From Moritella sp. 24 (GTDB taxonomy: Bacteria; Pseudomonadota; Gammaproteobacteria; Enterobacterales; Moritellaceae), in the NCBI RefSeq assembly GCF_018219155.1, contig NZ_CP056123.1, forward strand, positions 1,249,505 through 1,313,504: a stretch of 64,000 nt of DNA, written 5' to 3'. The notes under the pieces are model-generated. The model saw only the letters and a list, made by a program, of their open reading frames with translations, had not been told where the DNA came from and did not search any database. Positions 56,093-64,000 of the stretch are shown here, one piece after another. Made by a program: the position numbers and the translations under genes. Every line of letters begins with the position of its first letter. Position 1 is the stretch's first letter.

Positions 56093-56509
56093 TTAATAAC
56101 GATTTCTTAAATTAGGGATGTCAGTATTATATTGAACAAACTCGACCTCGTATCCGTTCGGGTCGATGAAATAAACATTTTGACGGTATTCATCTTCAGC
56201 GCCGTCTTTTGCAATTTCAAAACCCGCATCATTTAAGCGTTTGATTGTACCGGTAATATCGTCTGTCACAAATGCAAAGTGGGCAAGACCAACTTGGTGT
56301 CCAGCTAAGTCTCGATTTTCGCCAACGCCGTTATCGCCAAATGCTAAGTATTGATAATCGTCACCAAAATGGACCCAATTTCTTGGTTTTCCTGACCATT
56401 CACCTTTGTCACCACCGCGTACAGACCAGTGTGGGAATGCCGCGCGATAAAACGTAAGTGCCTCGTCGATGTCTCGTACAATTAAGTTAACATGCTCTAA
56501 ATGTATCAT
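56093..56509 (-). CDS. VOC/glyoxalase-superfamily protein
   Basis: A 138-residue vicinal-oxygen-chelate protein: LEHVNLIVRDIDEALTFYRAAF at the start (metal His), HFAFVTDDITGTIKRLNDAGF in the middle and YFIDPNGYEVEFVQY at the end (metal Glu). The substrate is unknown. AAGGA precedes ATG 56509 by 7 bases. It lies next to a flavin reductase gene (61 bases), so the two may form an operon. Confidence 0.85.
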   Translation of the reverse strand: MIHLEHVNLIVRDIDEALTFYRAAFPHWSVRGGDKGEWSGKPRNWVHFGDDYQYLAFGDNGVGENRDLAGHQVGLAHFAFVTDDITGTIKRLNDAGFEIAKDGAEDEYRQNVYFIDPNGYEVEFVQYNTDIPNLRNRY

Positions 56510-56569
56510 AATAATATCCTTCATTTTTATTGTTATAGATTCGTCATATCGTTCTAAATTCGTTATAAG

Positions 56570-57187
56570 CTACATTGCGTAACGGTATTGTGCTTGCTCT
56601 GGATAGGGCTGTTGCTGCTGTAGTTGACGTACCTGTTTTAACGCTTGGCTGTATTGATGTAGTGTATGTAAGCTGTAACCTATGCGGTGCTGAATACCTG
56701 TTTCACGTTCGCTTAATTCATCGTTTTTCTTGTCTTGATTTAAGATGTCTCCGACGTTACGAATAATTAAATGATCGGGTATCGCAACCAGTTTATTGTT
56801 CTTCAGGGCATTCATTCTTAATTCTGCAATAGGGTTGGCACCATTAATACCACTTACTACTGACACTAATAGTGCAGGTTTATGGGCTGTTTCTGCAGCG
56901 TCACACATCAATAAGAAGTTCTTTAAGATAGGCGTTGCCATTCCATCCCACTCTGGTGTGATTAGTACTAATGCATCTGCGGTGACTAGTTCTTCGCGAA
57001 TGAGTGGCCAGTCACACCCTGGTGCAAACTTGCTGTCGTTACTGCCATCCCAAAAGGGTAGTTGGTATTTGCATAACTCGATATGACGAACCGCTTTATA
57101 GTGTGTTGCTGCACTTGCAATATAACGGGCGACTTTTGCGCTTTCTGAATGTGCTCGTTGACTACCACTGATAATGACTAATTTCAT
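56570..57187 (-). CDS. NADPH-dependent FMN reductase
   Basis: A 205-residue flavodoxin-fold protein. ISGSQRAHSESAKVARY is the FMN phosphate loop, and LITPEWDGMATPILKNFL (about 77-95) is the second flavin contact. It likely reduces FMN or quinones. It is divergent from the SufR-like Fe-S regulator gene, which may control it. Confidence 0.85.
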   Translation of the reverse strand: MKLVIISGSQRAHSESAKVARYIASAATHYKAVRHIELCKYQLPFWDGSNDSKFAPGCDWPLIREELVTADALVLITPEWDGMATPILKNFLLMCDAAETAHKPALLVSVVSGINGANPIAELRMNALKNNKLVAIPDHLIIRNVGDILNQDKKNDELSERETGIQHRIGYSLHTLHQYSQALKQVRQLQQQQPYPEQAQYRYAM

Positions 57188-57387
57188 ATTAAGTAAACCT
57201 TTTTGTTTATTTATTGTTTAATAAAGTAAACTCTTTACTTAAGTTTGTAAAGGCAGATGACGAAATAAAGTAAATAAAAAAGTTTACTTAATATTTGTAT
57301 CGGTAATAATACAGAGATGAAATGTATCTGAGTGTATTCTCGATTGTCATCGTAAATGCAATTGGGCTTGGATAAGTCGGAGCTACA

Positions 57388-58092
57388 ATGAAAGAAAAAA
57401 CCAGTGAAAAAATCCTTAGCTTATTGAAGGTTGAAGGGGCGTTAACCGCAAAAGTACTCGCGAGTGAGTTAGGCTTAACGACCATGGGGGTGCGTCAGCA
57501 TTTACAAGCATTAGAAGACGAGGGCGATATTAGTTTTGAGGACAAAAAAGCAGTCCGAGGACGCCCAACCCGTTATTGGTCACTGACTACAAAAAGTAAT
57601 AGTCATTTTTCTGACCGTCATGAAGAACTCACCGTACAATTGATTGATTCGGTAAAAGTCATCTTTGGTGATGAAGGGCTTGATCAACTGATCGCACATC
57701 GAGAGCAAGCTGCTTTTACCTTGTATAGCGAAAGGCTAGCGGAGAAGTCCGATTTACGGAGTAAACTTGAAGCACTTGCTGAATTACGCAGTGAAGAAGG
57801 TTATATGGCAACGGTTGTGTTAAATGAGACTGTTTTAAATGACGCAACTTTAAATGCTACAGCTTTGAACGATGCTGATATGAGTGATTCAGAGAAGAGC
57901 GATGTGTATTGGTTGATGGAAAATCATTGTCCAATTTGCGCGGCGGCATCGAAATGTCTTAATTTTTGTCGTTCAGAATTGAATTTATTTCAAACCTTGT
58001 TAGCAGGTATTGCAACGGTTGAGCGTGAAGAACATATTATCGAAGGGGCAAGGCGTTGCGCGTATAAGGTGACGGCGCTAGAGACTGAATAG
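57388..58092 (+). CDS. SufR-like winged-helix regulator with Cys cluster
   Basis: A 234-residue regulator of the COG2345/SufR group. The N-terminal winged helix (ALTAKVLASELGLTTMGVRQHLQAL, about 18-43) includes RGRPTRYW. The C-terminal cysteines C181, C184, C190, C194 and C224 could ligate an Fe-S cluster. A low-complexity insert of repeated Leu-Asn (about 144-165) is unusual. It probably senses redox or iron and controls the divergent flavin reductase operon. Confidence 0.8.
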   Translation: MKEKTSEKILSLLKVEGALTAKVLASELGLTTMGVRQHLQALEDEGDISFEDKKAVRGRPTRYWSLTTKSNSHFSDRHEELTVQLIDSVKVIFGDEGLDQLIAHREQAAFTLYSERLAEKSDLRSKLEALAELRSEEGYMATVVLNETVLNDATLNATALNDADMSDSEKSDVYWLMENHCPICAAASKCLNFCRSELNLFQTLLAGIATVEREEHIIEGARRCAYKVTALETE

Positions 58093-58113
58093 ATAAGTGT
58101 TTACGTCAATAAA

Positions 58114-58148
58114 AAAGCCCGCATTAAGGTGATTAATGTGGGCTTTCT
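58114..58148. terminator. Bidirectional terminator
   Basis: AAAGCCCGCATTAA (58114-58127) pairs with TTAATGTGGGCTTT (58133-58146) with one G-T pair, between the SufR-like gene and rsuA. Confidence 0.85.
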
Positions 58149-58166
58149 CATTGCGTCACTAAACGA

Positions 58167-58856
58167 TTAGATGCTTGCAGCTTCTTCGTCAGTTAGGAAA
58201 CGCCATTCACCTAATTCTAGGTTTTCATCTAATACGATGTCACCAATTTGTTCACGGTGCAGACCAACAACTCGGTTGCCTTGGCTTGCAAACATGCGTT
58301 TAACTTGGTGGTATTTACCTTCTTGGATAGTTAACAGTACTTCTGTGTCGCTTAAGATCTCAAGTTTCGCTGGAAGACAAGGTTTGTCTTCACTGCGTAA
58401 CTGAATACCAGCTTCGAAGTCTGCAACTGCTGTTGGTGCAATTGGATCGGCAAGTTGTACACGGTAGCGCTTGTTGCACTCACGTTTTGGTGACGTAACA
58501 CGGTGTGACCATTGGCCGTCATCTGTGATCAATACTAGACCCGTTGTATCAACATCAAGACGACCAGCGATGTGTAGTTCATCACGCTTGTCTGCTTCGA
58601 TTAAGCTGATTACTGATTGATGTTCTTCATCTACTGTTGAGCAAATTACATCTAATGGTTTATGCATCATGATATAACGCGGTGGGCGTTGGCTTAATGA
58701 TTTACCACTAAACCAAACATCCATGTCTGCCGTTACTTTATGGTCTGCTTTACGTACAACTTCGCCATCAATTTTAACGTTGCTGCGTGCAATCTCACGC
58801 TTTGCAAGAGTTCGGGTCAGGTTAGTACTTTGGCAAATAAACTTATCTAAACGCAT
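58167..58856 (-). CDS. rsuA: 16S rRNA pseudouridine(516) synthase
   Basis: A 229-residue RsuA-type enzyme: N-terminal S4 domain (MRLDKFICQSTNLTRTLAKREI) and catalytic domain with the Asp in AGRLDVDTTGL. The block KYHQVKRMFASQGNRVVGLHR is typical of the RsuA/RluB group. It modifies U516 of 16S rRNA. RsuA is preferred over RluB/E/F by length and sequence, but the paralogues are similar. Confidence 0.88.
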   Translation of the reverse strand: MRLDKFICQSTNLTRTLAKREIARSNVKIDGEVVRKADHKVTADMDVWFSGKSLSQRPPRYIMMHKPLDVICSTVDEEHQSVISLIEADKRDELHIAGRLDVDTTGLVLITDDGQWSHRVTSPKRECNKRYRVQLADPIAPTAVADFEAGIQLRSEDKPCLPAKLEILSDTEVLLTIQEGKYHQVKRMFASQGNRVVGLHREQIGDIVLDENLELGEWRFLTDEEAASI

Positions 58857-58982
58857 TTATGTTCAACTTTTGTCTGGTGTTATAGGGATATATCCAAACT
58901 GCGCTGAGTGCTGTTTGGATAGGTGGGCTGATTATCTGCCTTTTTCGCTATAAGCGCAAAGTATACTGAACAATAAATCTAT

Positions 58983-59582
58983 CTAAGCACCCAGTAATTC
59001 GTTAATTCGAGTATCTGCGTTGTTAAATACGTCATCTGCCGAGTTCATTGCCATGCCTTCAACAAAGATAAACTCGACTTCTTGTACACCGACAAATTTT
59101 AGGACTTGTTCTAACCAAGGCGCTTGGGTATCTGCTGGGGTGTTGGCATACAGTCCGCCACGTGTTGCTATCACATAGGTTTTTGGCATTTTCAGTAATG
59201 GTTTTGGCCCTTCAGCTGTGTAGGCAAATGTTTTACCTGCACGTGCGATATGATCAATCCAAGATTTTAGTGTAGAAGGTACGCCAAAGTTATACATAGG
59301 TACGGCGATAATAAGAACATCACTATTGCTCATTTCATCAATTAATTGGTCTGATACTGCCGCCGCTGCTTGTTGCTCTATTGTTCGTTCAGTTTCTGCT
59401 GTATGAAACGCATTAAAAATAGCATCGGTTAAGTGTGGCACTTGCGATACATTGAGATCTCGATAAGTGATTTGTTGCTGTTTAGTATTATCTATATCTA
59501 ATTTTTCGATTAATTTCTTTGCAATCTTTGATGATGTTGAGTTGTTGCCTTGTAGGCTGCTGTCTATATGTAATACTTTCAT
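58983..59582 (-). CDS. azoR: FMN-dependent NADH-azoreductase
   Basis: A 199-residue flavodoxin-fold enzyme matching AzoR/AcpD: LHIDSSLQGNNSTSSKI (FMN loop), VPMYNFGVPSTLKSWIDHIARAGKTF and ATRGGLYAN. It reduces azo compounds and quinones with NADH. It is divergent from a LysR regulator, which likely controls it. Confidence 0.92.
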   Translation of the reverse strand: MKVLHIDSSLQGNNSTSSKIAKKLIEKLDIDNTKQQQITYRDLNVSQVPHLTDAIFNAFHTAETERTIEQQAAAAVSDQLIDEMSNSDVLIIAVPMYNFGVPSTLKSWIDHIARAGKTFAYTAEGPKPLLKMPKTYVIATRGGLYANTPADTQAPWLEQVLKFVGVQEVEFIFVEGMAMNSADDVFNNADTRINELLGA

Positions 59583-59728
59583 TTTTAGATTCCTCTCGTT
59601 ATGCTTTAGTTAAGCTTACGGGAATTTAGAGATTAATTAACCGGGCCAATTAAATCTATATCATCGAAATTTTAGATGAATTAAAACGGTTATTTTACTT
59701 TTAATTTAATGACGCGTTAAGGAGCATG

Positions 59729-60631
59729 ATGAAAGAGCCAACGGTGAGTTTAGAGCAATGGTATATCTTTAAGGTCGTGGTCGAGCAGGGCAGTTTTCAG
59801 GGCGCGGCAGATTACTTAATCAAGAGCCAAAGTTCGATTAGTTATGCTATCCAGAAGTTGCAAGATAATCTGGGTGTACGTTTGTTCGAACAGCAGGGAC
59901 GTCGCTCGGTTGTGACTCAAATGGGTAAGAAAATGTTGACCCAAGCGGATGAGTTATTAATGCAAGCGGCAAGTATCGAGCAGCTGGCAGGGGAATATAG
60001 TGCTGGTTGGGAGCCGTTGTTAAAAGTGATGACGTCAGAGCTATTTCCGCCGCAATTATTAACGGATGTGCTGGCGTTGTTTGCTCGGCAGTGTACGGTG
60101 ACCAGCATTGATTTTCAGCAAGGTTCGTTATCAGGAGTGACGGATGCCGCGACGTATGGCACGGCAGATCTGATTATTAGCAGCCAAATTCCCACCGGAT
60201 TTACAGGAGAGAAATTGTGTTATGGGCAGTTATCGCGCTTTGTACATTATCAACACCCGTTAGCCTTGTTAAATAGATCATTAACGCTTGCAGAATTAAA
60301 ACCCCATGCCCAAATTGTGATGAGTGATTCGAGTGCACATCGCAGTGTCGATGTTGGTTGGTTGGGCTCGCAGCAGCGTTGGACGGTGAATAATTTTAAT
60401 GAGTCGCTTAGTTTAGTTAAACAGGGATTAGGGCATGCGACGTTACCAGTTAGTCGCATTCAAGATGAATTAGCGAGTGGTGAGTTGGTGGAACTCATCA
60501 TCGAAGATCATGTGCGTCTTGATTTGTCGTTATATTTGATTTATGCCAACAAGAAAACCTTAGGCCCTGCTGGCTTGTTGTTCGCTACATTGCTAAAACA
60601 GCAAGCCAAGCAATACGTAATCGATGTTTAG
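59729..60631 (+). CDS. LysR-family regulator
   Basis: A 300-residue LysR regulator. The helix-turn-helix spans about residues 18-60 (GSFQGAADYLIKSQSSISYAIQKLQDNLGVRLFE), and a substrate-binding domain follows. The ATG at 59729 is 4 bases after GGAG. It is divergent from azoR (147 bases), so it is probably the activator or repressor of azoR. It converges on argO with 1 base between. Confidence 0.87.
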   Translation: MKEPTVSLEQWYIFKVVVEQGSFQGAADYLIKSQSSISYAIQKLQDNLGVRLFEQQGRRSVVTQMGKKMLTQADELLMQAASIEQLAGEYSAGWEPLLKVMTSELFPPQLLTDVLALFARQCTVTSIDFQQGSLSGVTDAATYGTADLIISSQIPTGFTGEKLCYGQLSRFVHYQHPLALLNRSLTLAELKPHAQIVMSDSSAHRSVDVGWLGSQQRWTVNNFNESLSLVKQGLGHATLPVSRIQDELASGELVELIIEDHVRLDLSLYLIYANKKTLGPAGLLFATLLKQQAKQYVIDV

Positions 60632-60632
60632 G

Positions 60633-61244
60633 TTACGCTAAATTACGGAATAAACTACTGGCAATTACCCACATAATACAGCCGACAGTAATGTCGATAA
60701 TACGCTGTATTTTTGGTTGATTGAGCCAGTTAGAAAACTTCGCAGCGCTAAAGGCAAGCCCATAAAACCACAGTATTGAAGCGAGAATTGTCCCCGCGGC
60801 AAAAGCTAATCGATTATCCCCACTAAATTGGTTCCCGACACTGCCCAGTACAACCACAGTATCTAAATACACATGTGGATTAAGTAAGGTGACTGCCAAT
60901 GTTGCTATAATCACCATTTTTCGTGATTTATGGCCACCATCTAACTCGGTTTTGGCATATCTATATTGCCATGCACTACGAAATGACATCGCACCATAAC
61001 TGGTTAGAAAAACAATTCCGCCCCATGTGATCATTTGCAGTAAATCAGGGTTTAGCGCCAGTAAACTTCCTGCACCGAATACACCTGCGCTGATGAGTAA
61101 GGCATCACATAAAATGCAAATGGTAGCTGTTAACCAGTGATGATTACGTTTAATGCCTTGATTTAATATATACGCATTTTGTGCGCCGATAGGAATGATC
61201 ATACTGCCGCCAAGCAGTAGTCCTTGAATTGTTGCTAATAGCAT
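60633..61244 (-). CDS. argO: Arginine exporter ArgO
   Basis: A 203-residue LysE-family exporter with six helices. IPIGAQNAYILNQGIKRNHH is characteristic of ArgO/YggA, and TLLNPHVYLDTVVVLGSVG carries the second conserved loop. It exports arginine (and lysine) and is normally activated by ArgP, whose gene is divergent here, as in Aeromonas- and Vibrio-type genomes. Confidence 0.92.
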   Translation of the reverse strand: MLLATIQGLLLGGSMIIPIGAQNAYILNQGIKRNHHWLTATICILCDALLISAGVFGAGSLLALNPDLLQMITWGGIVFLTSYGAMSFRSAWQYRYAKTELDGGHKSRKMVIIATLAVTLLNPHVYLDTVVVLGSVGNQFSGDNRLAFAAGTILASILWFYGLAFSAAKFSNWLNQPKIQRIIDITVGCIMWVIASSLFRNLA

Positions 61245-61345
61245 AATGCACCTCTAGAAAATAGGGTTTAGAGATTACAAAAATCCAAGTGATAAGTATA
61301 ATTAATAATTATTATGACTTATAAATCAAACTTATACTGCGTGTA

Positions 61346-61433
61346 GTATTAGACCGTATTATTAGACCGTATTATTAGAGCGTATTATTAGAGCGTATTA
61401 TTGAGCGGTATTGTTGAGTCGCATTGTTGAATA
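61346..61433. repeat. Degenerate 13-bp tandem repeat upstream of argP
   Basis: Seven units start at 61346, 61356, 61369, 61382, 61395, 61408 and 61421, with consensus GTATTATTAGASC. The first is 10 bp and the last two drift. The array ends 19 bases before the argP start, inside the argO-argP control region. Confidence 0.85.
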
Positions 61434-61451
61434 ACAGGATAGGGGTAGGTC

Positions 61452-62330
61452 GTGGATTATAAATTATTGCATGCATTGCAAGTTGTTATTGAACAGCAAA
61501 GCTTTGAGCGTGCAGCGAATGTATTATGTATTTCGCAACCTGCAGTATCGCAGCGTATCAAGTTGTTAGAAGAATATGTGGCACAACCGGTATTAATCCG
61601 CAGTCAGCCTATTGTTGCAACGGATATTGGTCAGCGTTTGTTAAAACACTATAAACAAGTACAGCATTTAGAAGCGGAGTTACTACCAAGTATCAGTGTC
61701 ACATCGACAGATAAAGCCGTCGTGATGGCTATTGCAGTCAATGCCGACAGCTTAGCTACTTGGTTTATTCCGGCACTGGCACCGTTATTAAAGCAATATC
61801 CGATTGAACTGAATTTACACATCATGGATGAGGCGAGAACCCTTGAAAAGGTGAAAGCAGGCGAGGCATTTGGTGCATTGAGTTTACAAGATAAGCCTTT
61901 ACCGGGGTGTGAATCGACATTATTGGGTGATCTTAATTATGCTTTGGTCGCAACACCGGAGTTTGTTCAGCAGTATTTACCACAAGGTATTACGCAGCAG
62001 GCGTTACGTAAAGCGCCTGCTGTGTCGTTTGATCATAAAGACGACATGCATATTAAGTTTATTCAGCAACATTTTGACTTAGCGGGTGGTTCATATCCAT
62101 GTCATATCGTCCGCTCGTCAGAAGCATTTGTTGCGATGGCGAATGCGGGGGTGGCGTATTGTTTGATCCCTGAATTACAAATTAAAGGTGAATTAGCATC
62201 GGGTAAGTTGGTTAAGTTAACCGATATTCAGCTCACAAATCCTTTATATTGGCACCGCTGGGTGTTGCTAAAAGGCTTATATAAGCAAGTCTCTGATCAG
62301 ATTATTAATGCTGCTCAGAGCGCGTTATAG
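61452..62330 (+). CDS. argP: ArgP, LysR-type regulator of argO
   Basis: A 292-residue LysR protein matching ArgP (IciA): DYKLLHALQVVIEQQSFERAANVLCISQPAVSQRIK at the N-terminus and the VNADSLATWFIPAL start of the effector domain. It binds arginine or lysine and controls argO. GGGGTAGGTC precedes the GTG start at 61452. Its divergence from argO agrees with the assignment. Confidence 0.93.
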   Translation: MDYKLLHALQVVIEQQSFERAANVLCISQPAVSQRIKLLEEYVAQPVLIRSQPIVATDIGQRLLKHYKQVQHLEAELLPSISVTSTDKAVVMAIAVNADSLATWFIPALAPLLKQYPIELNLHIMDEARTLEKVKAGEAFGALSLQDKPLPGCESTLLGDLNYALVATPEFVQQYLPQGITQQALRKAPAVSFDHKDDMHIKFIQQHFDLAGGSYPCHIVRSSEAFVAMANAGVAYCLIPELQIKGELASGKLVKLTDIQLTNPLYWHRWVLLKGLYKQVSDQIINAAQSAL

Positions 62331-62763
62331 TAGCAAGATTACAGTGACTAGATTAACTGCGGTTTACTAGTTCGATGACGAATTGAATCAAATGCTTAGC
62401 GATATTCACTAACGTGATAATAAGGTCGTATATAGTTTGGTTGGTGCTATAACAGTAAAGTACGATGAAGCCTGATAAAATTAAAAGAGGAAAAATAGCG
62501 ATAGTGAATGATCTAACCATAAAATGCCCTCTACAGCAGTAAATATATTAGCTGGTATTTTTATTAGTGTTGTCAGTAATTATAATTGGTATTGTCGGTA
62601 TTATAATCCATATTGAACATTTCACCTCTTTTTTGAACCGAAGGTCATTAAAGTATATTGATATAAATTATAATTTTTTGCTATTTCATCTTGGATTTTT
62701 AATAAGATAATCTAGGATTAGGTGAGATTTAGAACTTAATCGGCAAGGACGAAGAGGGATATT
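62331..62763. other. Intergenic region
   Basis: 433 AT-rich bases between argP and the small gene at 62764. Two very short frames (a 12-codon one near 62502 and a 30-codon one near 62521) are not convincing. No terminator hairpin is clear. Confidence 0.4.
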
Positions 62764-62973
62764 ATGGATAATTCGACGATAAAAAGTGCAGTCAGCAGTA
62801 CTGAGCATGAAAATGTAAAACTAACGATTGCAGAGTTAAGTGAACAAATTAAGCGCATGACGGACTATGTCGAACTACATAGCCAGTCAAATACTGCCGC
62901 GTTGCATAATACATTAAAAGCTACGATGCGTTATCGCGACAGTTTGGTGGCCAATCTAGCCCGCCAAGCCTAA
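62764..62973 (+). CDS. Small hypothetical protein
   Basis: A 69-residue helical, charged protein with a good Shine-Dalgarno (GAGGGA) before the ATG. The middle ENVKLTIAELSEQIKRMTDYVELH suggests a short coiled coil. Not recognised. It converges on the oxidoreductase gene. Confidence 0.5.
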   Translation: MDNSTIKSAVSSTEHENVKLTIAELSEQIKRMTDYVELHSQSNTAALHNTLKATMRYRDSLVANLARQA

Positions 62974-63015
62974 AGTGAATTAACGGTTTTACACCTTAGC
63001 CAAAATAAGGGGTAA

Positions 63016-64000
63016 TTAGCAGCCTGGGCCACAATCCATACAATGTTTAATCATATCAGGACCTAAGTGTAGTTTCGCATTTAGGTCTCGTAGTGCTGTC
63101 CTCACACCTTCTTCAATAACAGGGTGGTAAAATGGCATGTCTAACATTTCTGATACAGTCATTTTTTGCTGATGTGCCCACGCTAATAAATGCGCAAGAT
63201 GTTCTGCATCGGGACCAATCATTTCAGCGCCTAAGAATCGGCCTGTCCCGTGTTCAGCATAAACATGTAATAGCCCCTTATTACGCAACATCACACGTGA
63301 GCGACCTTGGTTCTCAAACGATACAGATCCTGTTTCAAAGCAACCACAGTTACCTAAACGTTCAATGATCTGTTTGTACGTTTCACCAACCATCGCAATT
63401 TGTGGGTCTGTAAAGACAGCTGAGATAACGCTGCGGCGTAGACCTGCTCTAATTTGTGGGAAACGTCCGGCATTGTCACCTGCAATACGAGCTTGATCGG
63501 CAGCTTCGTGTAATAACGGGATCTGATTACTTGCATCACCGGAAATAAAGATATTCTCGACCGATGTTTGTAATGTGTAATAATCTGCTGTTGGTACACC
63601 ACGTTCATCTAATTCTAGTGTGGTATTTTGTAACCCAATTTTATCGACATTCGGACGACGGCCAGTGGCTGCGAGCACATACTCAACATTGATGGTTTGT
63701 AATGCTTGGTTATCATCTACATATTTTATTTCAACATGGTCGCCCTGACGTTTCATGCTTTCAACTTGGACGTCTGCGTTTAGATAGAACTCTTCGTTGA
63801 ATGATTTGTTCGCATACGCCATCACTGTAGGGTCTGTTAATGGACCAACTTGGCCACCCAACCCAAACATGATGACTTCAACACCTAAGCGTTTTAATGA
63901 TTGTCCTAGTTCAAGACCGATCACACCGGGACCAAACACTGCGATTGATTTTGGTAAATCATCCCATTCAAATACATCATCGTTGATCACGAGACGATCA
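63016..64000 (-). CDS. Dihydrolipoamide dehydrogenase-like oxidoreductase (5' end beyond window)
   Basis: The last 328 codons of a pyridine-nucleotide disulfide oxidoreductase; the FAD domain and redox Cys pair lie outside the window. Visible are the NAD(P) motif FGPGVIGLELGQSL, ATGRRPNVDKIGL, the second FAD contact NIFISGDAS, and the dimerisation domain ending with HPVIEEGVRTALRDL. The tail HCMDCGPGC is Cys-rich and unusual. It belongs to the Lpd/mercuric-reductase family; the exact substrate is unknown. Confidence 0.88.
   Translation of the reverse strand, partial: DRLVINDDVFEWDDLPKSIAVFGPGVIGLELGQSLKRLGVEVIMFGLGGQVGPLTDPTVMAYANKSFNEEFYLNADVQVESMKRQGDHVEIKYVDDNQALQTINVEYVLAATGRRPNVDKIGLQNTTLELDERGVPTADYYTLQTSVENIFISGDASNQIPLLHEAADQARIAGDNAGRFPQIRAGLRRSVISAVFTDPQIAMVGETYKQIIERLGNCGCFETGSVSFENQGRSRVMLRNKGLLHVYAEHGTGRFLGAEMIGPDAEHLAHLLAWAHQQKMTVSEMLDMPFYHPVIEEGVRTALRDLNAKLHLGPDMIKHCMDCGPGC

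Noticed and set aside
61346-61433. CRISPR or iteron origin
   Set aside because: Repeats are 13 bp, contiguous and degenerate, and no replication gene is nearby; the context is the argO-argP promoter.

Overview
The window looks like chromosome from a marine gammaproteobacterium in the Vibrio/Shewanella/Moritella neighbourhood; Moritella is my best guess. The grounds are an AT-rich genome, close matches to E. coli housekeeping proteins (TnaA, GuaC, DapE, RsuA, ElbB, YaeP, ArgO/ArgP), many c-di-GMP and chemotaxis proteins, MSHA-type pilin sequence and PEP-CTERM proteins. No rRNA, tRNA or CRISPR array was seen.

Layout. 0.2-8.7 kb: an EAL phosphodiesterase, a TetR/membrane-fusion/RND efflux operon, and a LysE exporter divergent from an Lrp-type regulator. 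8.8-19.6 kb: a tryptophanase leader peptide gene (tnaC) and tnaA, an intact chemoreceptor, a Dcu-type C4-dicarboxylate carrier and a very large formate-dehydrogenase/GltD fusion, suggesting adaptation to low oxygen. 19.9-39.6 kb is accessory: an orphan MSHA-like pilin, an SgrR-like regulator, two PEP-CTERM proteins, a TnpB-only IS inserted in a chemoreceptor pseudogene, a PD-(D/E)XK protein, a POT transporter, a delta-class carbonic anhydrase, several secreted unknowns, short tandem repeats and decayed duplicates of pilin, yaeP and the secreted protein at 31.8 kb. 39.8-41.3 kb: an FtsZ paralogue followed by a GIY-YIG nuclease-like gene. 41.5-64 kb is mostly core: guaC, an ornithine/citrulline/guanidino-amino-acid cluster with its TetR regulator, dapE-yffB, a HAD phosphatase, gltS, a secreted lipase, a GGDEF-EAL sensor, redox enzymes, rsuA, argO/argP and a truncated disulfide oxidoreductase.

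Most striking observation. The secreted protein at 31832-32455 ends in about 33 residues that are nearly a molluscan neuropeptide Y/F. They have the polyproline-turn-amphipathic-helix layout and finish LNEYYAIVGRPR, directly followed by the stop codon where animal peptides carry Phe-amide. A second, diverged and in-frame copy of this tail lies at 24474-24598 in a patch of decayed duplicates. This looks like host-peptide mimicry or transfer from an animal. The next most interesting item is the FtsZ-like/GIY-YIG pair, which could be an undescribed two-gene system.
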